NCBI GenBank assembly: GCA_015852425.1
Contig: JAAAIG010000197.1
Span: 1-42,472, forward strand
DNA: 42,472 nucleotides
Source of the DNA: Gryganskiella cystojenkinii
Taxonomy: Eukaryota; Mortierellomycota; Mortierellomycetes; Mortierellales; Mortierellaceae
Reading direction: 5' to 3'
Part shown: positions 1 to 9,436 of the stretch, in pieces
Position numbering within the stretch: position 1 is the stretch's first letter
Layout: the number at the start of each line of letters is the position of its first letter
Made by a program: the position numbers and the translations under genes
The notes under the pieces: model-generated
Told to the model about the DNA's origin: nothing
The model's input: only the letters and a program-made list of their open reading frames with translations
Databases searched by the model: none

Positions 1-420
1 GCCTGAGCTCCGTAGTCTCCGATCGAGTTGCCCTCCAAGCACAACGTCGTCAGAGTCGAGTTGATTTTGAGTGCCTCAGCCAGAGCCTGAGCTTCGTTGG
101 GGCCGATCGAGTTTTTGGACAAGTTCAAAGTGGTCAGAGTCCTGTTAGTCTTGAGTGCCTCGCCCAGGGCCTGAGCTCCGTCCTCTCCGATCCCGCTCTG
201 CCGCAAGTTCAAAGTGATCAAAGTCGAGTTGGTCTTGAGTGCCTCAGACAACGTCTCAGCTCCGTTGTCTCCGATCGAGTTGATCTTCAAGCACAACGTG
301 GTCAGAGTCGAATTGGTCTTGAGTGCGTCTGACAGTGTCTGAACTCCGCTGTCTCTGATCGTGTACTGCCCAAATTCCAATGTAACCAGAATCGAGTCAG
401 CCAAAACGCAAGAAAGTAAT
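1..420 (-). repeat. Tandem 84-nt LRR-coding repeats
   Basis: Inside the F-box/LRR gene an 84-nt unit recurs about five times, read on the minus strand, with strong identity between units. It encodes 28-residue leucine-rich repeats. The array continues past the window edge. Confidence 0.75.
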
Positions 421-665
421 TCGTCGTCATAGGCAGAGCTATTAATCGTCAGGTGTTGAATAAGGTGCTTGTTTTTCTCAACAGTTTCCATGCTGGGGCC
501 ATATTTAGACAACCACACAGTATTATAGAGTGGCGGTGTAAATGAGTCATTCCAATCCCGACTCACACGCGCACAGGATGCGAGGGTTTTCGGGTAAAGG
601 CTAATGGCAATTCTTGAGCGAATCTCGGGTAGATCAAGGGCATGTTCCTGGAACATCTCGGACAT
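1..665 (-). CDS. F-box/leucine-rich-repeat protein, partial (C-terminus beyond window edge)
   Basis: The frame is open from an ATG at 665 (a second ATG lies at 656) to the left edge, so about 221 residues are visible and the C-terminus is missing. Residues ~1-45 resemble an F-box: LPEIRSRIAISL, then CARVSRDWND. From residue ~90 on there are leucine-rich repeats of 28 residues (84 nt). Each reads roughly as ALKTNSTLTTLxLxxNSIGDxGAQ, the ribonuclease-inhibitor/NLRC3-like type. By family knowledge the F-box binds Skp1 of an SCF ubiquitin ligase and the LRR arc selects a substrate; no substrate can be guessed here. The repeats are nearly identical at DNA level, which favours copy-number change. 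An in-frame stop at 696-698 sets the upstream limit. Whether the start is 665 or 656 is open. Confidence 0.8.
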   Translation of the reverse strand, partial: MSEMFQEHALDLPEIRSRIAISLYPKTLASCARVSRDWNDSFTPPLYNTVWLSKYGPSMETVEKNKHLIQHLTINSSAYDDELLSCVLADSILVTLEFGQYTIRDSGVQTLSDALKTNSTLTTLCLKINSIGDNGAETLSEALKTNSTLITLNLRQSGIGEDGAQALGEALKTNRTLTTLNLSKNSIGPNEAQALAEALKINSTLTTLCLEGNSIGDYGAQ

Positions 666-698
666 GCTGTAAAAACGGAGAATGTGGCCGACATGTTA

Positions 699-1685
699 GG
701 GATGGTAACAAAAACAGTGATAATGGGTACAAGAAGGTGTGGCAGAACGAACGAATGGAAGAGGATGAGCATTATGGAATTGTCACGAAGAAAGTTGCCA
801 TTCTTTGAGACATCTTACCAAGGCATATAGCAACAGAATGCAGAGTATGAGGTAAAAATGAACGGAAAAAGGGTGAAATGAAGTTGTGAAGAAGAAGAGG
901 AAGAGATGGCGTTGATGATGATAAGATGGCGTTGAGAGGGTATTAGTGCACTGTGGACTTGTCGCAGTGTCTTACTCGGCGTCCTTTAGTCTATTATGTA
1001 GGCGTATGCTCAAGGGAGTGCTCGCACCAGGGACCACCGGCTTGTGGCGGCCAAGCATGCAACGTTGCGTTTTGATCCTTCGATGTCGGATCTTCCTATC
1101 TTACTGAAGCAGAACTCAGGGAACGTGGGCTGAGGCTAGTTGTACCAACATGGGCTGAGGTAAGTTGTACCCTACTGATGAAATGTTGTTGCTAGAGTAG
1201 AATAACTGCTATCATCCGTTGGATTATGGCTAAACGCCTCCAAATCAGAATCCGTGCTAGAGCGCGACGATTACCGCCGTCTTTTCCAATTTTTACGTGT
1301 AGGACTTCGGTTCCTGAATCATATACACACCACGTTGGGCGGTCTTGCAGATGTAAATTTCGAGGTACACCCAGTGCAGACGACTTTGAAAGTGTTTACG
1401 AGAGGGTTTCTTCATGGTTTGCGCCCAGCAGTTCTCCTTTTCCCCTCGCAGCAGTGCTCTTCTGCAGAATAAAAAAGTATAGAACTCAGTCTGCTGTGGT
1501 AGCGCGGACGTTACACGCCTCTTCTTCATACCTCCGACTTTCAAAAAACCATTATTGAGGGCGTTCAATTCACAGACAAGGACGACAACATCCATGTTCT
1601 ATTTTTTCGAATTTTTGTTTTTATTTTCGTCTCAATGACTATACATCTAGTTGAACAGTTCTTGAGGACCTTGGGGGCAGAGCAT
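699..1685. other. Intergenic, no supported gene
   Basis: This ~990-nt stretch holds only short overlapping frames with no recognisable domain. A 21-nt direct repeat occurs at 1126-1146 and 1151-1171. A minus-strand open stretch at ~1300-1560 has no start or splice context that I can defend. Confidence 0.5.
1126..1171. repeat. 21-nt direct repeat, two copies
   Basis: Two 21-nt copies (1126-1146 and 1151-1171) differ at two positions and are separated by four bases. No function is evident. Confidence 0.6.
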
Positions 1686-2623
1686 TTAGCTGTAATCACC
1701 ACCCAAGACGCTCTTGCATCCGTAGGTGGAACGGTTGACAGGGCAATCCGCCTTGTTTTTGCAGCATCTGATGCAGTAAATCTGGGCGTCAGGCTCCAAG
1801 AGCTGGACGTAACTAGCATAACCGGCGCACATGGATCCACTGGGGGCTCTCAAGTCGTTTTGTCTACAAGAGAAAGAGAGGGCGAAAAAAGAGAGAGGGC
1901 GAGAGGGACGATGGGTGAGTCTTTTGCTCTCTTAAAATGTGCGTTTTCAAATCATTTTTCGTTTTCGCTATAGTGCTTACCCGCCACCGTCGTTGCTAGA
2001 GAGGCCAGCAGCAGAGCTCTTAATACGACCAGTGACCTGGACATATCCCTTGGCACTGTTGGAGACAAAGTGAGCCGACTGGATAAAGCCAGAGTACATC
2101 TGCTTGGTGCCGGTGACCAAGGAGGAAGAGGTGCAGAAGGAAATGGCGCGATCCTCGTTGTCAGAGATGGTGCCCGAACCAGGGGTAGGGGGGAGCATCA
2201 AACAGAATCGGTTCTGGTCGATAATGGTAACGGTGGCCTTGCCCGAAGGAACTGGGCCGGGCTTAGTGGTAGCGGTGGGCTTTGCGGTGGTTGGTGCGAT
2301 GGTAGTGGGGGCATTGGTGGTGGGGACATTGGTGGTGGGGACAATGGTAGTCGCAGGAGGTAAGGTTGAAGTGACGACTATGATTCCAAGAAAACTGTCA
2401 AGTCAGTTCGCTGCCTTTCAACAGAAAAAAAAAAAAAAAACCAGAAAAAAAAAAAGTTCCATTTACCAATGGTCGTCGCTGTGGGAGTTGGCTTTTTTGT
2501 TGTGGTGTGTTTCTTGGTAGTTGTAGTATGTTTTTTTTTCTTGTCTTCTCTGCCGTGAGGAGCAGCCAAGACCAAGGTCGCGAGCAAGGCCAAAGCCAAG
2601 AAGAAAAGGATGGAAGAACGCAT
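1686..2623 (-). CDS. Small secreted Thr-rich, cysteine-containing protein (copy A)
   Basis: Three exons: 2623-2467, 2377-1981 and 1863-1686. All phases close, giving 243 aa. Residues 1-20 form a signal peptide (MRSSILFFLALALLATLVLA), followed by a Lys/Thr-rich linker and about four PTTNx-like pentapeptides, probably O-glycosylated. The C-terminal ~150 residues form a cysteine-containing domain with blocks SGTISDNEDRAISFC, GFIQSAHF and YCIRCC; the last block precedes a DCPVxRSTYGCKS tail. I do not know a named family for it. A related, damaged copy lies on the other strand at 4986-5570; shared blocks and shared intron positions show common descent. Introns are 117 and 89 nt. The protein is likely exported or wall-bound. 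Its function is unknown. Confidence 0.8.
2283..2350 (-). repeat. Pentapeptide-coding 15-nt repeats
   Basis: About four imperfect 15-nt units in exon 2 of secreted copy A encode the series PTTNV, PTTNA, PTTIA, PTTAK. It is a mucin-like linker between the signal peptide and the cysteine domain. Confidence 0.65.
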
Positions 2624-2726
2624 TTTTGAAAAAGGTTCCCTTGGAGAGTAAAGGAAGGAGGAGGGAGGGGAAAAGATGGAGGAGCTGGGGAACCGAGAAG
2701 AGCTGAAGGGGAGGAGAGGGCGTTCG

Positions 2727-2738
2727 CCTTTATATGAA
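2727..2738 (-). promoter_or_regulatory. Possible TATA box of secreted copy A
   Basis: On the minus strand the sequence reads CATATAAAGG, about 105-115 nt upstream of the ATG at 2623. It fits a TATA element. The transcription start is not known. Confidence 0.4.
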
Positions 2739-2739
2739 A

Positions 2740-4985
2740 TTCTCGATCGAGAAAAAGTTAAAATGCAATGAGCGGTGAGGAAAGAAGGTTGCAGGTCAGA
2801 AGAGCAAAAAGGGCGTAAAGAAACCAACGCGCAGCGCGTGGATATTCTAAAGAGGAAGGAACGACGACAAAGTTCCTATTTTTACTCGAAGATGTGTTGT
2901 TGACAAGGAGACGACAGTTTATAGAAAAATAATCGTTTTTTTTCGGGTAGCGATAAACAAGGTTTATATTTTTTATCTCTTTGCATACATGGAAACCAAT
3001 GAGAAGCCAAGGATCCCCCTCCGAACTTTCCACATCTATTTTTTGATTTTTTTTTCTCATAACCTGGGCTCAGGTCTTGGAGCGTGTGCGTTGTCCATAT
3101 TTTGTTCGGTGTGCTAGAACAAAGTCTGTCGGATTGAAGATCAAGCAGAGGGATGGTCGAACGGAACAAACACAGTAAACCTCTTTTGGCGGTAAATGAT
3201 AGTAAAATTCTTGAGAGTAAAACGGTCGCCCGATCTTGATCCTCGCAATAACCTGACCCCACCCTCCCGTTACGCATTCAGTAATCGATATGCGAAACAA
3301 GAGCTGCCTCAATAGAAGATGGTGACAAAAACGGTGGTGGGGACCAAGAATCTCTCGCATTAGGAGAATCAACAGAATTTTCTCGAGTCCATTTCGCCGT
3401 TGCCTCCTCTCTTTTTGGCATTATCGATAATTGATGCTACAAAAGGGGATCTGATCCTCGGCCATGTCCATGTTACTAGAAAAAGAGGCGTAGTGTTCCT
3501 AGTGTTTCCCTCTCTGCTCTCTCAACCTTCTTCCAAGCTCTTTCAGTCGAGTTAATTTCCTGTTTGCAATATCCAACAGGACAGGCTGGTCTTTTTGACC
3601 TCCGACGATAAGAGCTGACCCATCAAAACCCAAGTTTAGACAGCCCTAAACCCTCGGTCTTGAAGGCTGCCTTCTTTTAGACAGCTGACATACAAACATT
3701 TTGGTACATGAGAAAACAAGTTCTTTTTTTATCGACTCGTTTGTCGAATCCAATCTATTTCGGATCGCCGTAGCCGTAGCCGAAAGCTAACAGGATCAAC
3801 GGAGCATGTGGATAAGGACCCTTTACGTCCTCCATTGATTCACATATTCTATTCTCTGTTGTCTTTGCGTTAGCCGAAGGTTTAAATAAAGAGAAAAAGA
3901 AGTTCAGGGCGCAAAAAAAAAAAATAAACGGTTCTGTTGATAAAAAAATAAAAATAGCATTCTATCCAACATCGCAGATACACAAACAGTGGAGAAGACG
4001 GCGCACAAAGTGAACATGAATGACCGTCATGACGATACGCGTGAGCTTGACGATCGTTCCGGCATTCGCCCAATCAACGCTTGCAAGAGCGAGTGTACGC
4101 CTTCCTCTTTTGCCAGACCCCTCGCGCATTGTCGTCAAGATCCAAAGTCCACAATTGGTTAGCGCGAAGAAGCATTTTTGCTGTCAGAGGGGCGATTTTT
4201 ACTGAAAGAGGAATGCAGTCACAGCATAGCAATCACGGACCGTCTTCTACAATGTAAAAGCTCGCCTTTCTAGTTTTCACCTAGATTACTCAAGAGTCCA
4301 CAAAAAAGAAATAGAATAAGGACTTGCCTGCAAAGAGGCATCATCTCTTTGCACTTTACTGACAAAGATCTAGCAGTAGTTACAAAACCACGATGTCAGG
4401 AACAGAATCGACGAGGTCGCCACGAATCAGATATTTTAATCCTGTATTTTTAATTGATTCTTTCGCCTCATCGGAATCCGACCCTGAGTTGTTTGGCCAT
4501 TTCCTCTTCCTGGAGCGTGTCCATTACGTCGTAAACCAAAGAAAGAGGAAGTAAAAACTAAAAGATCGGAGGCAAGAAAAACCTTCGGAGGTGGTTCATA
4601 TTGGAACAAATGTTCGCCTCGTCATTTTTTTGGTGGCTGTCAATTTCTCCCTCCTCTCGATGTTTACCGAGCTATTCAACCAGACCACTGTGTGCTTTCT
4701 TTCTCCAAAACTAATCACTCCAAAAAAAAAAAAAAATCGTGCTTCTGTTGCTTTTCTCTTCCTCACCTTCGGTCGAGGCCCGTAGACGCAACTATGGACA
4801 GATTGCAACGGTTGTTGACAAGGATAACCTTTTGTTTTTTTTGCCATCCATAGCCGGAAAAGGCAGGTTCAAAGAAAGGCCGCGATTTGTGATCAAAAGG
4901 ATGATCTGATCGAGAATCGATTTTTTTTTTTTTTACTTTTTTTTTTGAATTAGTGACCTAATACTATTTTTTTTTCTCTGCTTAG
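2740..4985. other. Gene-poor AT-rich interval between the two secreted-protein copies
   Basis: This ~2.2-kb stretch has many poly(A)/poly(T) tracts and short frames on both strands. None joins into a convincing gene. A weak minus-strand string near 4040-4180 includes NQLWTLDLD, which recalls a ricin-B repeat but is too short to call. The frame at 4591-4785 contains NQTTVCFLSP, which might be a remnant of the missing upstream exon of secreted copy B. Confidence 0.45.
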
Positions 4986-5570
4986 GAACCATCTCTGAGA
5001 ACGAGGACAAGGCGATTGCGTTTTGTACAAGGAAACTCATGGACGCTCCCGGCGCCCAGATCTTCCCCGAGGGATTTATCGAGTCTGCTCATTTCAAGGA
5101 GAACAAGGAGAAAAACTGGGTCCAGGGCACTGGTATGTTTCCGGAATATTTTGTAGTTTTGTTGCTGTTGTTGTTGTTGTTGTTCCAAGCGACGAAGCAA
5201 AGGATTGGTTCCTGGTAACGCCTTTCTAACTGATAGCCGTCCTCCACATAGACCGCACGACACCCGGGATCTTCTCTTGGAGGAAGAAGGACGGTGGCGA
5301 CGTAAGTAGTCCCCTATTCAATCGACAGCAGAGCACAGAGGACCGCTCGTTTTCCCATTCAAAGATTAAACGACTTCCTATCTCCGCTTCATCAGCAATA
5401 TGATATCAAGGCACAGATCGGCGCCGCATGCGCCAACTACAGGTACTTTGTCAACATTGTCGAACCGGACGGCTCTATTTACTGCGCGAGATGTTGTGCA
5501 ATTTAAGGAAGATTGTCCTGTTGGAAAAAGCACTTATGGTTGTAAAAGTGTGATGGAGGGAATCTACTAG
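4986..5570 (+). pseudogene. Second copy of the small secreted cysteine protein, 5'-incomplete and frameshifted (copy B)
   Basis: Three exons can be traced: 4986-5132, 5252-5301 and 5396-5506. They have good GT/AG junctions and an intron between the same blocks as in copy A. They encode TISENEDKAIAFC, GFIESAHF, GGDQYDIKAQIGA and YCARCC, clearly homologous to copy A. No signal-peptide exon is recognisable upstream, although the acceptor at 4985 is well formed. The frame closes at TAA 5504-5506, right after the RCC block. The expected tail (DCPVGKSTYGCKS) follows at once in another frame and ends at TAG 5568. This points to one extra base near 5501-5504. Either a pseudogene or an assembly error could explain it. 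Confidence 0.7.
5161..5184 (+). repeat. (TTG)n microsatellite in intron of copy B
   Basis: About seven near-perfect TTG/CTG triplets lie in the first traceable intron of secreted copy B. Confidence 0.7.
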
Positions 5571-5734
5571 ATTCCGGCGCACGAAAACATGAAAGGAACC
5601 TGTTGTCGTCGCCAATATACCCATCGGTCAAAGATCGGCCACACCAAGCAGACAGCAAAAACTCATAACTTACACCAAAATGAACCCTCGTGGATGTAAT
5701 ACATAAAATACTATTATTTTTCTTTCTCAACTTC

Positions 5735-8700
5735 TTAAAAGTCCGAGTCACCACTACTATCGTTCCCGGCAGCAGTACTACTGTCGAACCCTAGAGTTCT
5801 TGTTGACGTCGCTAGTTGCGAATGGGAGACCAACGGCATGTCCCTTGCACTCTTTTCCAGACTCTCCAACAGACGATTGAACTCTTTGAGCGCACCGAGG
5901 ACACCTGGCGCAGAGGCATCCTTGCGATGACTACTCGCCATACTCTTGGCACCGTTGTCTCCTGCATACCGAGAGCCAACAGTCGCCAATAAGCTCTGCA
6001 ATCCCGTCTAACAAAAAAGAAAGTAAGAAAAATCAGACAACTTCTCCAGTAGCCAAAAATAATATTGAAAGGGAACTGGATGCTGCGAACTGGGTGCTTA
6101 CCTTCACGTTCTTGGGATCATTCTCCTCCTCTTCATCGTCTGCAGTCGCTCCTGTATCATCCTCAGGATCTGACCCTACAACCTCATCTCGAAGAGATTC
6201 CAGATCCGTCAAAAACTTGTGTGTCTCCTCCAACCTCCTCCGTGATCGCTCCTCGCGTTCAAAACTAGCTCGGACGCGTTTCAATTCCTGTCGGGTCCGC
6301 TGGCGTTGTCGTTGAGTCTCCAAGAGTCTGGAACGAAGTTCCTTTTTCAGAGCGGCGGCCTTCTTGACAGAGGCTCGCAACACAGAGTGATCATCCAACA
6401 TGTCGACCTGTTCAATCAATACGGATTCGAGTTCCGCACGCAACGTCAATAGTTCCTTGGCCATCGTTCGATCTTGCAGTTGGTCACTAAGGAATAGCAA
6501 ATTCCCCCCCCCCAAAAAAAAAAAAAATGGAGTAAGATTCTGTTCGACGATTCCATCTCAAACTCTCATAGTCCGCCAAATAAGAAACGTACATAAACTT
6601 GTCGACCACGTCTCGGACAGCCTCGGCAATGACATCCATCTCACTAAGCGGTGCCTGATCAATCTGTAATATACTCTGGACTGTCTTTTGAGGTGCCATT
6701 GCTGCCGTCGCCGCTACTGCTGCCGCTGCCCCTGCTGCCGAGGTGTTGGCCGCGGGTCGTTCTCCAAGGACAGGGAGTTGCTTCGCAATCTCTTGATTGC
6801 TGACGGCTGCTGGTCGAGAGACAGAAACCGAGGGACCCCAGTATTTGAGACAATGGATTTGGAGTTGCTTATAGGTCTTGACAGTTTGATCCGAGGGTCC
6901 TTTTCGCTTGTCGGCTGACGATGACGTGGACGCAGACTTTTTCTTTTTTGTCGATATGCCCGCCGAAGACAGTGCTGAGAGCGCATTCGGTCTGGCGGTC
7001 CTGACTGACGTCTTTGCAAAGTCAGAATCGCTACTCTCCGAGTCGACGTCCTCGGTTGTCCTGGACGTAGATGCCCCTTTGCCCTTGCTATTGTGGGTCT
7101 CATCCATCCGCTTGGGGTTATTGGAGGCAACCTGCATAAGAGTTGTGTGGCGAAGAGGATCTTTCTGTCCCCTCTTTGTTGCAGTAGCTGGCCCTGTGTT
7201 GCCGGAGTCGTTTTCATCCACTCGCTTAGAACCTCGAGAGACACTCCTCTTATCTTTGGTTTTTTCTGAGTCGTCCTTTGATTTGCGAGATGTCGAGGAT
7301 GATGGCTCCTTCGCTGAGCCGCTAACATTGACCTCTTTCGCTTGCTTTGAACGTGGGGCAAGTTCAGGATCCTCATTCTCATCCGCCTCTTCTTCCTCGT
7401 GTTCCTCTTCTCGAATAAGCCGCCGTTTCTTTGCTACGGGGTTCACAGAGACCGAAGCTGTTGGTTTCCGTGAGCTAGAGATAGTCGAGTCTGGTTTTCG
7501 CTTTGTCGACTTATTATTAGGTGCAGTATCTCTGGGTGCGGGTCTGGTGATTTCCTCAGGCAAAGACACTTCACGAGGCGGTGACGGTGATGGAGGAGTC
7601 GGTTCCCGGTAATTATCGTCGAGGTCTTCATTCATAGGCCCATCTCCCATATCCATCATTGAGTCCTCCACCAGGTCAGGTTCAGGCGCTCGTGCGACTC
7701 TTCCTTTCCTGGTTATAGATGGCTGTGGCTTCGCTTCTAGTCGAGATCCTGTTGTCTCTGGAGGCTGAATCGGCTCTGTTGTCAAGTAGGTGGTATTCTT
7801 TCCCCAAGCGATTTTAAAACTTGGAGAGACACCTACAACAGAGAAAACAACAGAGAAAATGAAAGAAGAGTGTCAGTGGGAGTATTCACAGTTTCTCTTA
7901 GGAAAGGTGTACATAACATACGAGAGGCCCAAATATTTTTTACCACTCAAGCGACTAGCACTCCTTGTCTTTGAACTATTGGGTGTTTGCGGGACAGGTT
8001 CGCTAGCCCGTGAAGAGGACTTTGGTTTGCCAGACGTCTTCGTGGGGGCTACCAAATCGTGATTATTCGGTGTTGGTTCCTCCTCCTGATCTGCTTGGCT
8101 ACGACGCCTCGATGAAGAACGGTCCAATGAATTATTTTCCAAGGCAGGAGTGCGACTTGTTGACAAGCTCGGAGCAGCTTTTTCGGTAGTGGTAGTGGTG
8201 GTGGCAGTGGGAATAGAGTCGTGCCGGGTATCTGTTTTGGGTTGAGAACGATTTGAAGAACTTTTGGATGCGACCGGTTGTTTTCCTGTGCTGGGTTGAG
8301 CTGTAACGACAGTGTCGGGTTCACTGGCCGCTGCTCCTGGTGTAATCCTCAAAGATCTCCTCCTTGATTGTTGAACCTCTGCACTCTTTGGTTCAGCAGC
8401 GATAGTGAATCCTCGGAATCCAGTTTGATGTGACCTATCATTGATAGTCACCAAATAAAGCACGAGTCAGCATTTATCCAATTCTAGAAGAGCAAAATAG
8501 CATGTATTCCCGTTTAAATGTCGACCGATCTTTCCTTACCCAGTTCCTCGTAGACGAGCCTGTATACGCCCTTGAAAGTGTTCGCTCAATCCAGAAGTCG
8601 CACCATTGGTCTTGTTTACTGGGACAGTTTGGTTAGGGGTGGTCGTGGTGAGGCCAATGGTTGTTGTACGGTGTGATTCCCTTGTTTGAACTTGAGACCT

Positions 8701-9180
8701 TGTTCTTGTGGTCATAACGACGGTCTCGGTAACGCCTTCCTCTGAAGTACCGGGTATCCCATTTGGTTGGTCCTTGTCTGATGCTTTAGCTAGAGAGAAT
8801 CCACGGAACTTTGGTTCACGATTCCTATTCAAAATAAATCGGTGAAATAGCAGGGTCCATTAGAACGACATTGTCCCCTGAGTTCATATTGACGTGCGGA
8901 ATCAGGTCCTGGTCCAGCCATATAGTTCATTGCCTCCATACCCTGCTCCACGTTTCCTTGCTTGAGCCTTTTCTTGATACTTTTGAGCTAATGAGGCTCC
9001 TAGAGACATGGGGTAGAGCATGGCGAAAAAAAAAAGAAATAGCAAGTGTGTTAAGAATGAACGCGAGTTTTCTAGGGTCAAAACAATGGACAAAACTAGG
9101 ATAAATCCTGGTCAGAGAAAACAAAAGAGTCGCGTTCCGTTATGCATTTCCGTACCTGACCCATCGGCAGGGGCAGACAT
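5735..9180 (-). CDS. Inner-kinetochore protein, CENP-U/Ame1-like
   Basis: Seven exons: 9180-9156, 8999-8942, 8824-8540, 8434-7944, 7775-6593, 6486-6102 and 6007-5735. Every phase closes, giving 899 aa. The N-terminal ~600 residues are disordered and rich in Ser, Thr and charge, with basic NLS-like KKRR and RRRS stretches. The C-terminal ~280 residues carry the family signature as I know it. A segment with DVIAEAVRDVVDKFIDQL leads into a coiled coil with LTLRAELESVL, LDDHSVLRASVKKA and KKELRSRLLETQRQRQ. A last helix follows, with GVLGALKEFNRLLESLE. In the CCAN this subunit pairs with CENP-Q/Okp1 at centromeres. The length is large for the family because of the disordered part. A short motif, FRGF(S/T)(L/I)A, occurs twice near the N-terminus. 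Assignment rests on remembered motif order only. Confidence 0.68.
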
Positions 9181-9299
9181 TGGTCGAGGAATGAAAATCG
9201 TGCAGTGTTTAAGGTGAAAGCGGTAATGTGTGTAATGTGTATATGAAGAAAAGGTTTTGGATGTCACATCTCATCCTGGTCGTCATTGAGGGTTCAAAA

Positions 9300-9307
9300 C
9301 ACGTGAC
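9300..9307 (-). promoter_or_regulatory. CDEI/E-box-like site upstream of the CENP-U-like gene
   Basis: On the minus strand the octamer reads GTCACGTG, a match to the Cbf1/CDEI consensus RTCACRTG. It lies ~120 nt upstream of the CENP-U-like ATG and also between that gene and the stop of the RMD1-like gene. Binding is inference. Confidence 0.35.
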
Positions 9308-9436
9308 TTTTATTATTTGACTTTTTTTCTTTTTTTGGGGGGGTAAACGCCCAACGAGTTGTGTTGCCACCCGTTTCTAAGTGTCGAGCCGAGATCTTGA
9401 AGCTGAAAAGACGATAAACAGAGTGCAATAGAGGAC

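Noticed and set aside
1226..1558. 110-codon plus-strand frame with overlapping 72- and 100-codon frames
   Set aside because: Basic, low-complexity sequence with no domain, no splice context and competing frames on both strands.
2882..3372. Two overlapping minus-strand frames of 100-131 codons
   Set aside because: AT-rich chance frames; no signal, domain or conserved motif.
4040..4180. NQLWTLDLD string on the minus strand, like a ricin-B repeat
   Set aside because: Only one short match with no repeat partners; a chance hit is more likely.
4591..4785. Possible upstream exon of secreted copy B (NQTTVCFLSP)
   Set aside because: No donor in the needed phase follows it; kept only as a hint.
6908..7612. 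234-codon plus-strand frame
   Set aside because: Antisense shadow of the CENP-U-like exon 5, which has the better protein and intact splice phases.
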